Origin: Kocuria carniphila
Lineage (GTDB): Bacteria; Actinomycetota; Actinomycetes; Actinomycetales; Micrococcaceae
Length of the DNA stretch: 64,000 bases
Assembly (NCBI RefSeq): GCF_004136555.1
Contig: NZ_NOIT01000011.1
Coordinates: forward strand, 62,001-126,000
Direction of reading: 5' to 3'
Position 1 is the first letter of the stretch. Each line of letters starts with the position of its first letter. Of the stretch, positions 17,997-26,274 are shown piece by piece. The notes under the pieces are model-generated. The model saw only the letters and a list, made by a program, of their open reading frames with translations, was not told the origin of the DNA and did no database searches. Both the position numbers and the translations under genes were made by a program.

Positions 17997-19565
17997 TCAG
18001 AGGCCGTCGCGCTTGTACACGCGGTGTATTTGGCCGGTGTCGGTGAGCTCGCCAGTCTCCACGCGGCGTCGGGCTTCGTCCACCAGATGGTCATCGACCA
18101 CGGCGATCTCCTGGCCGTCCGCGCCGATCAGGCGCCCGTTGACCAAGGTGTCGCCTTCTTGCAGGCCCTGAAGTATGGACTTGGGGAACACGCGCGGTGG
18201 GTATGCGGCGAGCTCGGACGAGCCGGGGCGCGATCCAAACCTGAGCTCGTTGAACAGGATGTTGAGCAGCACGGCGGTGAGCGCGGCCGCGCTGATGCCC
18301 GACCCCAGAACTACCTGGACCCAGGACGGGAACTGGTCGTAGAAGGTCGGCGAGACTACGGGGATCAGACCCATGGCCATCGAGACGGCCACGACGATCA
18401 GGTTGAGACCCGACCGGTAATCGACGCCCGCCAGGGTTCGGATTCCCGACGCCGCCACGGTCCCGAACAGCACGATGCCCGCACCTCCCAGCACGGGAGA
18501 GGGCACTGCCGCGACCACGCGACCGAGCACCGGGAGCAGCCCCAGCACCACCATGATCACGCCGGCCCCGGCCACCACGAAGCGGCTGCGAATGCCAGTG
18601 ATCGCCACCAAGCCCACGTTCTGAGCGAAGGCGGTCTGGGTGAACGTGTTGAACAGCGGAGCCACTGTGGAGGAGAGCATGTCAGCGCGCAACCCGTTGG
18701 CGATGCGCTTGGAGTCCACTCCAGTTTCGGCGATTTCACCTACGGCCACGATGTCCGCTGTGGTCTCGGTCATCGTCACGATGATCACGATGAACATGCC
18801 CAGGATGGCCGAGGCCACGAACAGCGGCGTGCCGAACTCGAAGGGGGTGGGGAAGCCGATCACGGGACCTTCGCCCACACCGGAGAAGTTGGCGCGACCC
18901 AACAGGGCTGCCGCGATCGTGCCGATCACGATGGCCAGCAGGATGGACAAGCGTGAGATCGCGGCCGAACCCACCTTGGAGAGCAACAGGACCATGAGGA
19001 GAGTGAAGGCGGCCAGCCCGATGTTGGCCACTGACCCGTGGGCCGGATCGCCCTCGGGACCCAGGGACCAGCCCGCGGCCACTGGCATCAGCGTCACGCC
19101 AATGGTCGTGATGACCACCCCGGAGACGACCGGTGGGAAGAACCGAATGATCTTCGCGAAGAACGGCGCCAGGATGAAACCGAGCGCGGAGGCAACTAGC
19201 ACTGCTCCGAAGATGACGCGGAGGCCTTCCTCGCCGGGTGTTCCCTGCAGGATGGTCAGCATGGTGGCCACGCCAGCGAAAGACACGCCCTGCACGAGTG
19301 GCAACTGGGCGCCTAAGAAGGGAACACCGATGCTCTGCAGGATGGTGGCAAGGCCACCAATGAAGAGTGCGGCGGCAACCAGGATGCCGGTCTCGGTCGC
19401 GTCCAGTCCGGCGGCGGTTCCGATGATCAGCGGCACGGCAATCACGCCGCCGTACATGGTCAGGACGTGTTGCAGGCCGTAGGCCAAGGATCGCCCGACA
19501 CCCAGGTACTCGTCCTCGGGGCGTTGCGGTGTGGTGGCGTCGACTGACGCGGGGCGCTTTTTCAC
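17997..19565 (-). CDS. NCS2-family purine (xanthine/uric acid) permease
   Basis: A 522-residue membrane protein of the nucleobase-cation symporter 2 family with about 12-14 helices. The marks are GLQHVLTMYGGVIAVPLIIG near the N-terminus and FNTFTQTAFAQNVGLVAITGIRSRF, whose QNVG segment lies in the substrate site of xanthine and urate carriers. The GTG at 19565 has CGGAGAG seven bases before it; longer upstream starts would run through the promoter. It is in one operon with the deaminase and divergent from the amidohydrolase. The C-terminal 60 residues are hydrophilic. Confidence 0.92.
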   Translation of the reverse strand: MKKRPASVDATTPQRPEDEYLGVGRSLAYGLQHVLTMYGGVIAVPLIIGTAAGLDATETGILVAAALFIGGLATILQSIGVPFLGAQLPLVQGVSFAGVATMLTILQGTPGEEGLRVIFGAVLVASALGFILAPFFAKIIRFFPPVVSGVVITTIGVTLMPVAAGWSLGPEGDPAHGSVANIGLAAFTLLMVLLLSKVGSAAISRLSILLAIVIGTIAAALLGRANFSGVGEGPVIGFPTPFEFGTPLFVASAILGMFIVIIVTMTETTADIVAVGEIAETGVDSKRIANGLRADMLSSTVAPLFNTFTQTAFAQNVGLVAITGIRSRFVVAGAGVIMVVLGLLPVLGRVVAAVPSPVLGGAGIVLFGTVAASGIRTLAGVDYRSGLNLIVVAVSMAMGLIPVVSPTFYDQFPSWVQVVLGSGISAAALTAVLLNILFNELRFGSRPGSSELAAYPPRVFPKSILQGLQEGDTLVNGRLIGADGQEIAVVDDHLVDEARRRVETGELTDTGQIHRVYKRDGL

Positions 19566-19770
19566 GATGCTCTCCGGATCACGGGTTTTGTCTTGTCGGT
19601 GCTGAGGCAGCCCGCAAAGCGCACGAGACCCGGAATACACGGGCCCATGTACTCGCCTTGCAGCTCGCGTTGTACTGGATTCGTGCCCGGTAGATAGCCC
19701 TGAAAGGGCCCGCCGTGGCGGTTGTGCTGTCGAGCGTAGCCTTGCCAGACTGTGACGGGCAACACTTTTT

Positions 19771-19802
19771 ATTTCCGGAATGTTAATTATGATTTCCGGA
19801 AT
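19771..19802. promoter_or_regulatory. Twin ATTTCCGGAAT boxes in the divergent purine promoter
   Basis: The 397-bp gap between the permease start (19565) and the amidohydrolase start (19963) contains two copies of ATTTCCGGAAT (19771-19781 and 19792-19802), each with the 8-bp palindrome TTCCGGAA. Their centres are 21 bp apart, two helical turns, within a locally AT-rich stretch. They probably bind the regulator of this purine module. The rest of the gap shows no gene or recognised riboswitch. Confidence 0.65.
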
Positions 19803-19962
19803 ATGAAATACCGCGCGGCCGGTCGTTCTCCGAACGTTGGCCCGTGCGGCGTTGGCCTCCGCGAACCCTGCGGCACCTGGATCGGCAGACAGGAACACTG
19901 AGCCGGCTCGGTGCCATGCCGAGCTCATCACGGGTGACGGCGGTTGCCCGGAAAGGTGCGCC

Positions 19963-21390
19963 ATGACCCTCGAACGTCCCACCCAAGACCCGACCACGCA
20001 GCCGAACGGCACGTTGCTCTGGATCAAAGATCCGGCCGGTATCCACACGTCCTCCCGCGAGAATACTGAAGCGAGCCGCGGCCTGGTGGTGGACACCGGC
20101 ACCGGGGTCATCACGGAGATGGTGGGCGCGGGATCGGAGCCGACACGGTACGACAGGGTTTTCGACGCCGCCGCCCACGTGGTGCTGCCCGGCCTGATCA
20201 ACACGCATCACCACTTCTACCAAACGCTCACGCGCGCCTGGGCACCGGTGGCGGACGCTGAACTCTTCCCCTGGTTGCAGGGCCTCTACCCTGTGTGGGC
20301 GCGGCTTACTCCGGACGCACTGGAGTCCGCCGTGACCGTGGCGGTGGCCGAACTGTTGTTGTCCGGGTGCACCACGGCGGCCGACCACCACTACGTGTTC
20401 CCCGCGGGCATGGAGGAGTCCGTGGACATCGAGGTTGACGTGGTGCAACGTCTGGGCGCTCGCGCCATGCTCACCCGTGGATCCATGTCACTGGGCCAGG
20501 ACGACGGCGGCCTGCCACCCCAGTCCACGGTGCAGGATCACGACACCATCCTGGCCGATTCCCAACGGGTCGTGGAGAAGTATCACCAACGCGGAGAGGA
20601 CGCCAGAATCCGGGTGGCCTTGGCGCCCTGCTCCCCGTTCTCTGTCACCCGAGAACTCATGCGGGACACCGCAGCGCTGGCCACCGACCTGGATGTTCGG
20701 CTGCACACCCACCTGGCCGAAACCATTGACGAGGAAGACTTCTGCCGCGAACGTTTTGGCCTGCGAACCGTGGACTATCTGGAATCCGTGGGCTGGCTCA
20801 GCTCGCGCACGTGGTTGGGGCACGCGATCCACCTGGACGACTCCGAAATCGCACGTTTGGGTGCGGCAGGAGTGGGTGTGGCCCACTGCGCAACGTCGAA
20901 CATGCGGTTGGGATCGGGGACGTGTCGAGCCCTGGAGCTTGAGGAAGCAGGTTCGCCGGTGGGGTTGGGCGTGGACGGGTCCGCATCCAATGACGGGTCC
21001 AACATGATCGAGGAAGTTCGTGCGGCCTTGAACATTCAGCGGCTGTCCGCGGGGCCTTCGCGTGTGCCCGTTTCGCGGGCTCTGAACTGGGCTACTTGCG
21101 GGTCCGCGGGAGCACTCGGCTGGGACAACATCGGTGTCCTGGAGCCCGGAGCCAGGGCGGATCTCGTCATGTTCACGCGCGATGAGTTGCGGTTCGCGGG
21201 CTCCCACGATCCCGTCGCATCCCTGGTGCTGTGCGGTGCGCACCGGGCGGATCGGGTCATGGTGGACGGCCGATGGGTTGTTGAGGGCGGATCCCTGCCG
21301 GGCGTGGATCTCGAGCGCGTCATCGCGCGGCAGGGTGAGCAGGCGAGGCTCTTGATGCGGGACGAATCCAACCCCGCAGTTCTAGGATGA
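19963..21390 (+). CDS. 8-oxoguanine/guanine deaminase-like amidohydrolase
   Basis: A 475-residue amidohydrolase-superfamily enzyme. Metal ligands are visible as H82-H84 (INTHHHFYQ), His250 (LHTHLAET), His287/His290 (GHAIHL) and Asp338 (VDGSASND). THHHFYQ, the ERFG segment and VDGSASNDGSNM are hallmarks of the 8-oxoguanine deaminase/AtzB-like group. It should hydrolytically deaminate 8-oxoguanine or guanine. GGAAAGG precedes the ATG at 19963. It is divergent from the purine permease and GuaD-like genes, so uptake and deamination are likely co-regulated. Confidence 0.88.
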   Translation: MTLERPTQDPTTQPNGTLLWIKDPAGIHTSSRENTEASRGLVVDTGTGVITEMVGAGSEPTRYDRVFDAAAHVVLPGLINTHHHFYQTLTRAWAPVADAELFPWLQGLYPVWARLTPDALESAVTVAVAELLLSGCTTAADHHYVFPAGMEESVDIEVDVVQRLGARAMLTRGSMSLGQDDGGLPPQSTVQDHDTILADSQRVVEKYHQRGEDARIRVALAPCSPFSVTRELMRDTAALATDLDVRLHTHLAETIDEEDFCRERFGLRTVDYLESVGWLSSRTWLGHAIHLDDSEIARLGAAGVGVAHCATSNMRLGSGTCRALELEEAGSPVGLGVDGSASNDGSNMIEEVRAALNIQRLSAGPSRVPVSRALNWATCGSAGALGWDNIGVLEPGARADLVMFTRDELRFAGSHDPVASLVLCGAHRADRVMVDGRWVVEGGSLPGVDLERVIARQGEQARLLMRDESNPAVLG

Positions 21391-21394
21391 ACCC

Positions 21395-21766
21395 ATGTCT
21401 AAGACCCCCGCGGAAAAGCTGCTGATCAAGCCCGGTTCCTCCGTCTACTAGGCCGGGGATACCCCGGAAACGCGCGATCTCCTGGAACCGCTGCCGGAGG
21501 ACGCGGTCTACGTGGAGCACGCCAATAACGCGGACGTTGCGGTGCTGTTCGCCATGAGTCGCGCCAACCTGGACGACCTGTTGGAAGCAAACCTCGAAGA
21601 CCTCCGGGGTACCCGCGCAGCGTGGATCGGCTACCTCAAGGGCGGCCGATCCAACATCAATCGGGACACCATTTGGACCCGCGTGAACGAGTTGAACTGG
21701 ACGCTCAACGCCAACGTGGCCATCTCCGAGGAATGGTCCGCCGTGCGGCTCAAGGCCCTGGACTGA
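21395..21766 (+). pseudogene. Conserved small protein gene interrupted by an in-frame amber codon
   Basis: An ATG at 21395 opens SKTPAEKLLIKPGSSVY, then TAG at 21449-21451, and the same frame continues without another stop to 21766. The continuation (AGDTPETRDLLEPLPEDAVYVE) and the end (WTLNANVAISEEWSAVRLKALD) have normal codon use and match an actinobacterial DUF3052-like small protein. A single base change explains the stop. Readthrough, or restart at GTG 21512 (84 residues), is possible but unproven. Confidence 0.75.
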
Positions 21767-21804
21767 TTCGCTCAGGAGCTTGGAGCGCCCAGCTAGCCCA
21801 ACCC

Positions 21805-22368
21805 TCACCACTCCCGATTCGGATCCAGCCCGTCGACCAGGTCGTTGAGCTCGTACGACCCCTTGCCGTCAATCGACTCTCGGATGATGTCCGCGTGCCC
21901 CACATGGCGCGCGAGCTCGCCGACGATGTGGGTCAACGCCCAGCGAGCCTCCCAGGATTCGAGTTCGGGCGGGTACCACGGCGCGTCCGGGACGGGCATG
22001 GGGGCGCTTAAGTCGGTGATGGACTCCATCTGCTCGGACGCGTAGGACACGCATCGGTCGAAGAACTCGAGCGTCTCGTCCAGGGTTGCTGGGTGGGCCA
22101 CGCAATCTTCCATGTACATGTCTTCACCGATGTCCTCCGGAACATCAGGAACATTGGTCTGCTGCGCAGCCATGTTGGACCATCCCGCTGCCACGAGCGC
22201 GCAATGCCGCAACAACCCCGTGAGATTCAGCGAGGATGCGGACGGCACGGAATGTGCCTGCTCGTTGGTGAGTCCGTACACCGTGGTGCGCACTTGCGCG
22301 AGGTGATACAGGATGTGGGTGATCAGAACGTCTTTTTCGCCGTGTGCTTGGGGAACCAGGAAACCCAT
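21805..22368 (-). CDS. DinB/DUF664-family protein
   Basis: A 187-residue helical-bundle protein. HILYHLAQVRTTVYGLTNEQAHSVPSASSLNLTGLLRHCALV and the late ALTHIVGELARHVGHADIIRESIDG are diagnostic of DUF664 in the DinB-like superfamily. Spaced histidines can bind a metal, and relatives include mycothiol-dependent enzymes; that role is only possible here. AGAGAGG lies before the ATG at 22368. It is divergent from the WYL regulator. Confidence 0.9.
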   Translation of the reverse strand: MGFLVPQAHGEKDVLITHILYHLAQVRTTVYGLTNEQAHSVPSASSLNLTGLLRHCALVAAGWSNMAAQQTNVPDVPEDIGEDMYMEDCVAHPATLDETLEFFDRCVSYASEQMESITDLSAPMPVPDAPWYPPELESWEARWALTHIVGELARHVGHADIIRESIDGKGSYELNDLVDGLDPNREW

Positions 22369-22457
22369 GATCTTGCCTCTCTTGAGTGCTTCGACTGCTG
22401 ATGAGAGCATCATGAACCCCATTGCGGACAGATCCTGTCCCCAGTCACACTGGGTGC

Positions 22458-23417
22458 GTGACGGATCCGACTTCGCGCGCCCTGAAACTACTGAGCTTGC
22501 TCGGCCACCGCCCCGTGTGGCCTGGGCCCGTGCTCGCCGCGGAACTGGGCGTTACGCCGCGAACGCTGCGCCGCGACGTCGACCGCTTGCGAAATCTCGG
22601 GTACACCGTGGATGCCGAGCCGGGCCAGGGTGGCGGGTACGCGTTGCGTCGTGGCCAGGCACTGCCCGCGCTGTCGCTCGACGAGGACGAGGCACTCGCG
22701 GTCAATGTCGCCCTCGCCGCCGCGGCCGGGTACCTCACCGACGCGCACGCGGGCCAGCGGGCGCTCGCCAAGATCGACGCCGTCCTGCCGCCCGCCGCTC
22801 GGGCCCGTGCGCAGGAAACCCGTGCGGCCACGGATCTGAGCGGTGCGGGGATGGCGGTCGATTCCGCGATTCTGGCTGCGTGCGCGGACGGGACCAGGCG
22901 CCGCCGTCGGCTGCGGTTCAGCTACGTGGACCGTCGCGGGCGGCATTCGGAGCGATGGGTCGAACCGCACCAGGTCTCGTGCCGCGGGCAGGTTTGGTAC
23001 TTGGCCGCGTACGACGTCGCTCGTGAGGCTTGGCGTTCCTTTCGCCTCGATCGCATGGCTGAGGTGCGCGTGGGCGACTGGGTGTTTCGTCGCAGGCCCG
23101 ACGCGGCCGAAGCGCTGGAACGAACGCTCGATCCCGTGCCGTTGGAGGCCTACGAACACGAGGTGGTGTTGCACGTGCGATGTCCGATCGAGAGCGCACC
23201 GGACTTCATGACCTGGGACGGCGCGATCCTCCGCGAGCTCGAACCGGGTCTGTGCGAGTACGTCACGGGGACGGATGATCCTGAGGAAGCGGCGTCGTGG
23301 TTGACCGGGATCGAGTACGAATTCACGGTGATCGAGAACCCGGAGGTCCGAGAGGCCCTCGCAGAGCTGGGGGAGCGGTTGCTCCGGGCGGCCGGTGGCG
23401 CACGACGCGAGGTATGA
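22458..23417 (+). CDS. WYL-domain transcriptional regulator
   Basis: A 319-residue regulator. The N-terminal winged helix (RALKLLSLLGHRPVWPGPVLAAELGVTPRTLRRDVDRLRNLGY) is of the DeoR/YafY type. Residues about 135-215 form the WYL domain (LRFSYVDRRGRHSERWVEPHQVSCRGQVWYLAAYD), which binds nucleic acids or nucleotides in homologues. A WCX-like C-terminal domain follows. The start is GTG at 22458 without a clear Shine-Dalgarno sequence. Autoregulation and control of the divergent DUF664 gene are plausible. Confidence 0.92.
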   Translation: MTDPTSRALKLLSLLGHRPVWPGPVLAAELGVTPRTLRRDVDRLRNLGYTVDAEPGQGGGYALRRGQALPALSLDEDEALAVNVALAAAAGYLTDAHAGQRALAKIDAVLPPAARARAQETRAATDLSGAGMAVDSAILAACADGTRRRRRLRFSYVDRRGRHSERWVEPHQVSCRGQVWYLAAYDVAREAWRSFRLDRMAEVRVGDWVFRRRPDAAEALERTLDPVPLEAYEHEVVLHVRCPIESAPDFMTWDGAILRELEPGLCEYVTGTDDPEEAASWLTGIEYEFTVIENPEVREALAELGERLLRAAGGARREV

Positions 23418-23447
23418 ACAAATGCGTCAAGGTGCAGGCCCGGTGCT

Positions 23448-23942
23448 TCACGCGCGAGCCTCGCGGTCCAACAAGTTTTGTTTGATGTCGAGCCCCCACG
23501 CGAACCCGCCCAGTGAACCGTCCGTGCGCAGTACACGGTGGCACGGTACGAACAGGGCCGCGGGGTTGCGGGCGCAAATGGATGCTGCCGCGCGCACGGC
23601 AGATGGACTCCCCAGGGCACGAGCGAACTGCGAGTAGTTCAGCGGTTGTCCTGGTTTGATCTGGCGGAGCGCTGCCCACCCGGCGAGCTGGCCGTCGGTG
23701 CCGTGCAGTTCGACCTCCACAGCGTCGAGGGCGTGCGCGTCCCCGGCGTAGTAGGCCTCCACAGCCGACGCCGCGTCCACGGTCCCTTCCATGAGATCGC
23801 TGGGGCGGTGAGACGGGCGGATCCGAGAGGCAGTGTCTTCGACGGACGAGGTCCACCCAGAGGCCATGACTTTTCCCGCGTCGTTGGTGATCACCGTGAA
23901 CGGTCCGTCCGAGGTGTCGATGGTCTGGAATGTGGCGGTCAC
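23448..23942 (-). CDS. ogt: Methylated-DNA--protein-cysteine methyltransferase
   Basis: A 164-residue suicide repair protein that removes O6-alkyl groups from guanine. The active-site motif FVPCHRV places the acceptor at Cys134, preceded by the DNA-recognition helix SAVRAAASICARNP. The GTG at 23942 has AAGGAG seven bases upstream and overlaps the last bases of the Ada-AlkA gene, so the two are translationally coupled. This gives one operon for alkylation damage. Confidence 0.96.
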   Translation of the reverse strand: MTATFQTIDTSDGPFTVITNDAGKVMASGWTSSVEDTASRIRPSHRPSDLMEGTVDAASAVEAYYAGDAHALDAVEVELHGTDGQLAGWAALRQIKPGQPLNYSQFARALGSPSAVRAAASICARNPAALFVPCHRVLRTDGSLGGFAWGLDIKQNLLDREARA

Positions 23943-25432
23943 GAGGGGTCTCCTTGTTGCGACTGCGCGGGCGCGGCGGGCGCCCTCCACAGGTGGGTGG
24001 TCAGGTAACTGCGCCACGGCGATGCCTGGGCCGACCAGGCGAGTAGCTCGGACTTGTCCGCCGGCAAACCGGCGCGGCGTGCTCCGGCGCGCAGAGCGCC
24101 GTCGTCGATCAGGAACACGTCCGGGTCGCCGGTGACGCGCATGCGCACGTAGTCGGCGGTCCAGGGGCCCACGCCTTTCAGGGCGAGCAAGGCCCTGCGC
24201 TGTTCGGCGGGGTCGTCGCCGAACCCGAGACGTAGCTCGCCTGTCGCAATGGTTTTCGCCGCATTGACGACGGCGTTCTGGCGGGCTTTGGGGCCCCGCA
24301 AGACTGTGCTGCCTCGCTCCGCGATGGCGTCCATGGTGGGAAACAAGTGAGTGAGTCCGGGCGCGAAGTCGGGGGCGGGCTCACCCAATCCGGTGGTGAT
24401 CCGGGTGAGGATCGTGCGAGCGGCGGCCACCGAAATTTGCTGACCGATCATGGTTCGGATCAGGAGTTCGTGCGGATCCATGCAGCCTGCTACGCGCACC
24501 CCGGGCAGGGCAGCGACGAGCGACTGAATGGCTGGCAAAGAGGCGAGGGCCGTGTCGACGGCGACCGGATCGGCGTCGAGATCGAATAACCGGCGGACGC
24601 GGGACATGAGAACGGGGAGGTCTTGCAACTCGGTGACCCGGGCCTGGAGGCGTAGGTCCCCGCTTGGATTCGGCGAGCTGTAAATCCTGAACCACGCGGG
24701 TCCACCGGGTAATTGGATGGACCGTTCGTAGGAGGAATCGTTCGCGAATTCGAGGCCGGGAATGGCGCGTGCGGCTAACCAGGCGAACAACCCGGGAAGG
24801 TCGATGGGCTCTCGAAAGCTCAGGGAGAGGTCCACCGTGGCGGTATCGGCCTGTGCAGTGCGGTGACCGTGCGCTCGAACCTGCTGGGGTGAGAGTTCAT
24901 ACACGTCGCGAATCGTGTCATTGAACTGGCGGATGCTGCTGAACCCTGCCGAGAACGCGATGTCAGAAATCGGTATGGCTGTTTGCGTGAGGAGGACCCG
25001 GGCCGTTTGAGCGCGGTGGGCTCGAGCGAGAGCGAGCGGGCCGGCACCCGTTTCGTCGCGCAGGATGCGGGTGAGATGGCGGGTGGAATAGCCCAGTTGC
25101 TGAGCGAGCCCGGAGACGCCCTGCTGATCGATCACGCCGTCATTGATCAGCCGCATGGCTCGCCCGGCAATGTCTCCTTGAAGGTTCCATTCGGGGGAGC
25201 CGGGGACGGCCTCCGGCAAGCAACGTTTGCAGGCCCGGAACCCAGCGGCGTGGGCTGCGGCACTCGCGCGGAAGAACTGTACGTTCTCGGCTTTGGGAGT
25301 GCGCGCCGGACAGCTGGGCCGGCAGTAAATCCCGGTGGTTTTCACGCCCAGCACGAACTGACCGTCAAAGCGATGATCGCGCGCTTGAACCGCGCGATAC
25401 CGCTGGTCGAAAGTCATGTTCTGGAAGGTCAT
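23939..25432 (-). CDS. Ada metal-binding/AraC regulator fused to AlkA DNA-3-methyladenine glycosylase
   Basis: A 497-residue fusion. Residues 1-75 are the Ada zinc domain with Cys37, Cys41, Cys68 and Cys71; Cys37 is the expected methyl-phosphotriester acceptor. Residues about 88-190 are AraC helix-turn-helix motifs. Residues about 200-485 are AlkA with the helix-hairpin-helix LKGVGPWTA (418-426) and catalytic Asp443/Asp444. It should sense DNA methylation, activate transcription and excise alkylated bases. Such fusions are common in actinobacteria. A palindrome overlaps the start codon. No ribosome-binding site is visible. Confidence 0.95.
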   Translation of the reverse strand: MTFQNMTFDQRYRAVQARDHRFDGQFVLGVKTTGIYCRPSCPARTPKAENVQFFRASAAAHAAGFRACKRCLPEAVPGSPEWNLQGDIAGRAMRLINDGVIDQQGVSGLAQQLGYSTRHLTRILRDETGAGPLALARAHRAQTARVLLTQTAIPISDIAFSAGFSSIRQFNDTIRDVYELSPQQVRAHGHRTAQADTATVDLSLSFREPIDLPGLFAWLAARAIPGLEFANDSSYERSIQLPGGPAWFRIYSSPNPSGDLRLQARVTELQDLPVLMSRVRRLFDLDADPVAVDTALASLPAIQSLVAALPGVRVAGCMDPHELLIRTMIGQQISVAAARTILTRITTGLGEPAPDFAPGLTHLFPTMDAIAERGSTVLRGPKARQNAVVNAAKTIATGELRLGFGDDPAEQRRALLALKGVGPWTADYVRMRVTGDPDVFLIDDGALRAGARRAGLPADKSELLAWSAQASPWRSYLTTHLWRAPAAPAQSQQGDPS

Positions 25433-25447
25433 GTCACTAGAGTGACA
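25432..25447. promoter_or_regulatory. 16-bp palindrome at the Ada-AlkA start codon
   Basis: TGTCACT-AG-AGTGACA is a perfect palindrome (25432-25447) whose left edge includes the last base of the start codon. If transcription is leaderless, as the lack of a Shine-Dalgarno sequence suggests, a protein bound here would block RNA polymerase. It may be an operator for Ada or another repressor. Confidence 0.45.
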
Positions 25448-25501
25448 CGCTTCCGTGTGTTGAACTAGCGGTTTTCGGACATGACAGTTGGCCGTGCGCG
25501 G

Positions 25502-25702
25502 TTAGGTGCGGGGACGGCGTTCGGCCGGGGTGCGGGCCCCTCGTGCGCCGTCTTGTCCGAAGACACCGACCGCGATCCACGAAACAGTCACCAGGGCCGC
25601 ACCAAGCACCGCATAGGCCCGACCGGTGTCGAACGCCGCGAAGCCGACCCCGTAGAAGATGGTGATGGCGAGAGCAATGAATGCCAGTGTTTGCCGTTTC
25701 AT
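25502..25702 (-). CDS. Small membrane protein
   Basis: A 66-residue protein with two transmembrane helices (TLAFIALAITIFYGVGFAAF and AYAVLGAALVTVSWIAVGVF) and a basic Arg/Pro-rich tail. I chose ATG 25702, which gives a short basic start MKRQ; an upstream ATG at 25744 adds 14 residues. No family is recognised. Confidence 0.55.
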   Translation of the reverse strand: MKRQTLAFIALAITIFYGVGFAAFDTGRAYAVLGAALVTVSWIAVGVFGQDGARGARTPAERRPRT

Positions 25703-25781
25703 GACTTGAGTGTGCCAGTCACGGAAGGGGCGGACTACTGACATTTGTCACGAATTTGCTCGTGACGGGGCGGCGGAAGAG

Positions 25782-26168
25782 CTATTCCAACAGGCTGTTC
25801 AGCGTCTCAAGGTCCGCGCGCACCATGTCGGTGTCTCGGTCGAAATCCTCGTCACTCGCATTCAGCTGTCGAATCGTGAAGATGACCTCCGCGCCGTCCG
25901 GGTGGGGGATCACTCGTAGCGGGTTGTAGACCTCGGTGCCGTCAGGCAAGGTCACCGTGTGGTCCAGTACGCCCAGGTCATTGCGGGAGGTAAACGCGAC
26001 GGTGACCCGGCCCATGGGTGAGTCGACGAGCAGCCGGTCCCCGTCCTGGGTGACCTCGCTCTGCGCCAGGCCGGCGGCCCAGCGGGGAAGGTTCATGGGC
26101 TCTGTCATGAAGGCGTAGATCTCGGCCGGGTCGCGCTGAATGACCTGGGAGACGTGGCGAGTGTTCAT
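25782..26168 (-). CDS. SRPBCC family protein
   Basis: A 128-residue soluble protein. MNTRHVSQVIQRDPAEIYAFMTEPMNLPRWAAGL is a typical SRPBCC opening with the Pro-Trp turn. The remainder alternates beta strands and ends in the long helix DEDFDRDTDMVRADLETLNSLLE. The ligand is unknown. It shares the fold but little sequence with the protein at 14518. Confidence 0.8.
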   Translation of the reverse strand: MNTRHVSQVIQRDPAEIYAFMTEPMNLPRWAAGLAQSEVTQDGDRLLVDSPMGRVTVAFTSRNDLGVLDHTVTLPDGTEVYNPLRVIPHPDGAEVIFTIRQLNASDEDFDRDTDMVRADLETLNSLLE

Positions 26169-26274
26169 GGGTTCCAGCCTAAAGCGCGGTCCGGGTAAGC
26201 GCTCAGCGCAAGTCCTCACCATTCACTGCGCCCACGCATAGGCTCGTAGTCCCGAACCATCGATCGGAGAATTT

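Noticed and set aside
17712-18956. 414-codon plus-strand frame across the deaminase and permease genes
   Set aside because: Its His/Gly/Asp-rich composition is typical of a reading antisense to membrane-protein genes, and the minus strand holds well-defined genes.
19566-19962. Purine riboswitch upstream of the permease or amidohydrolase
   Set aside because: No three-way junction with conserved loop sequences was seen; the twin TTCCGGAA boxes explain the regulation better.
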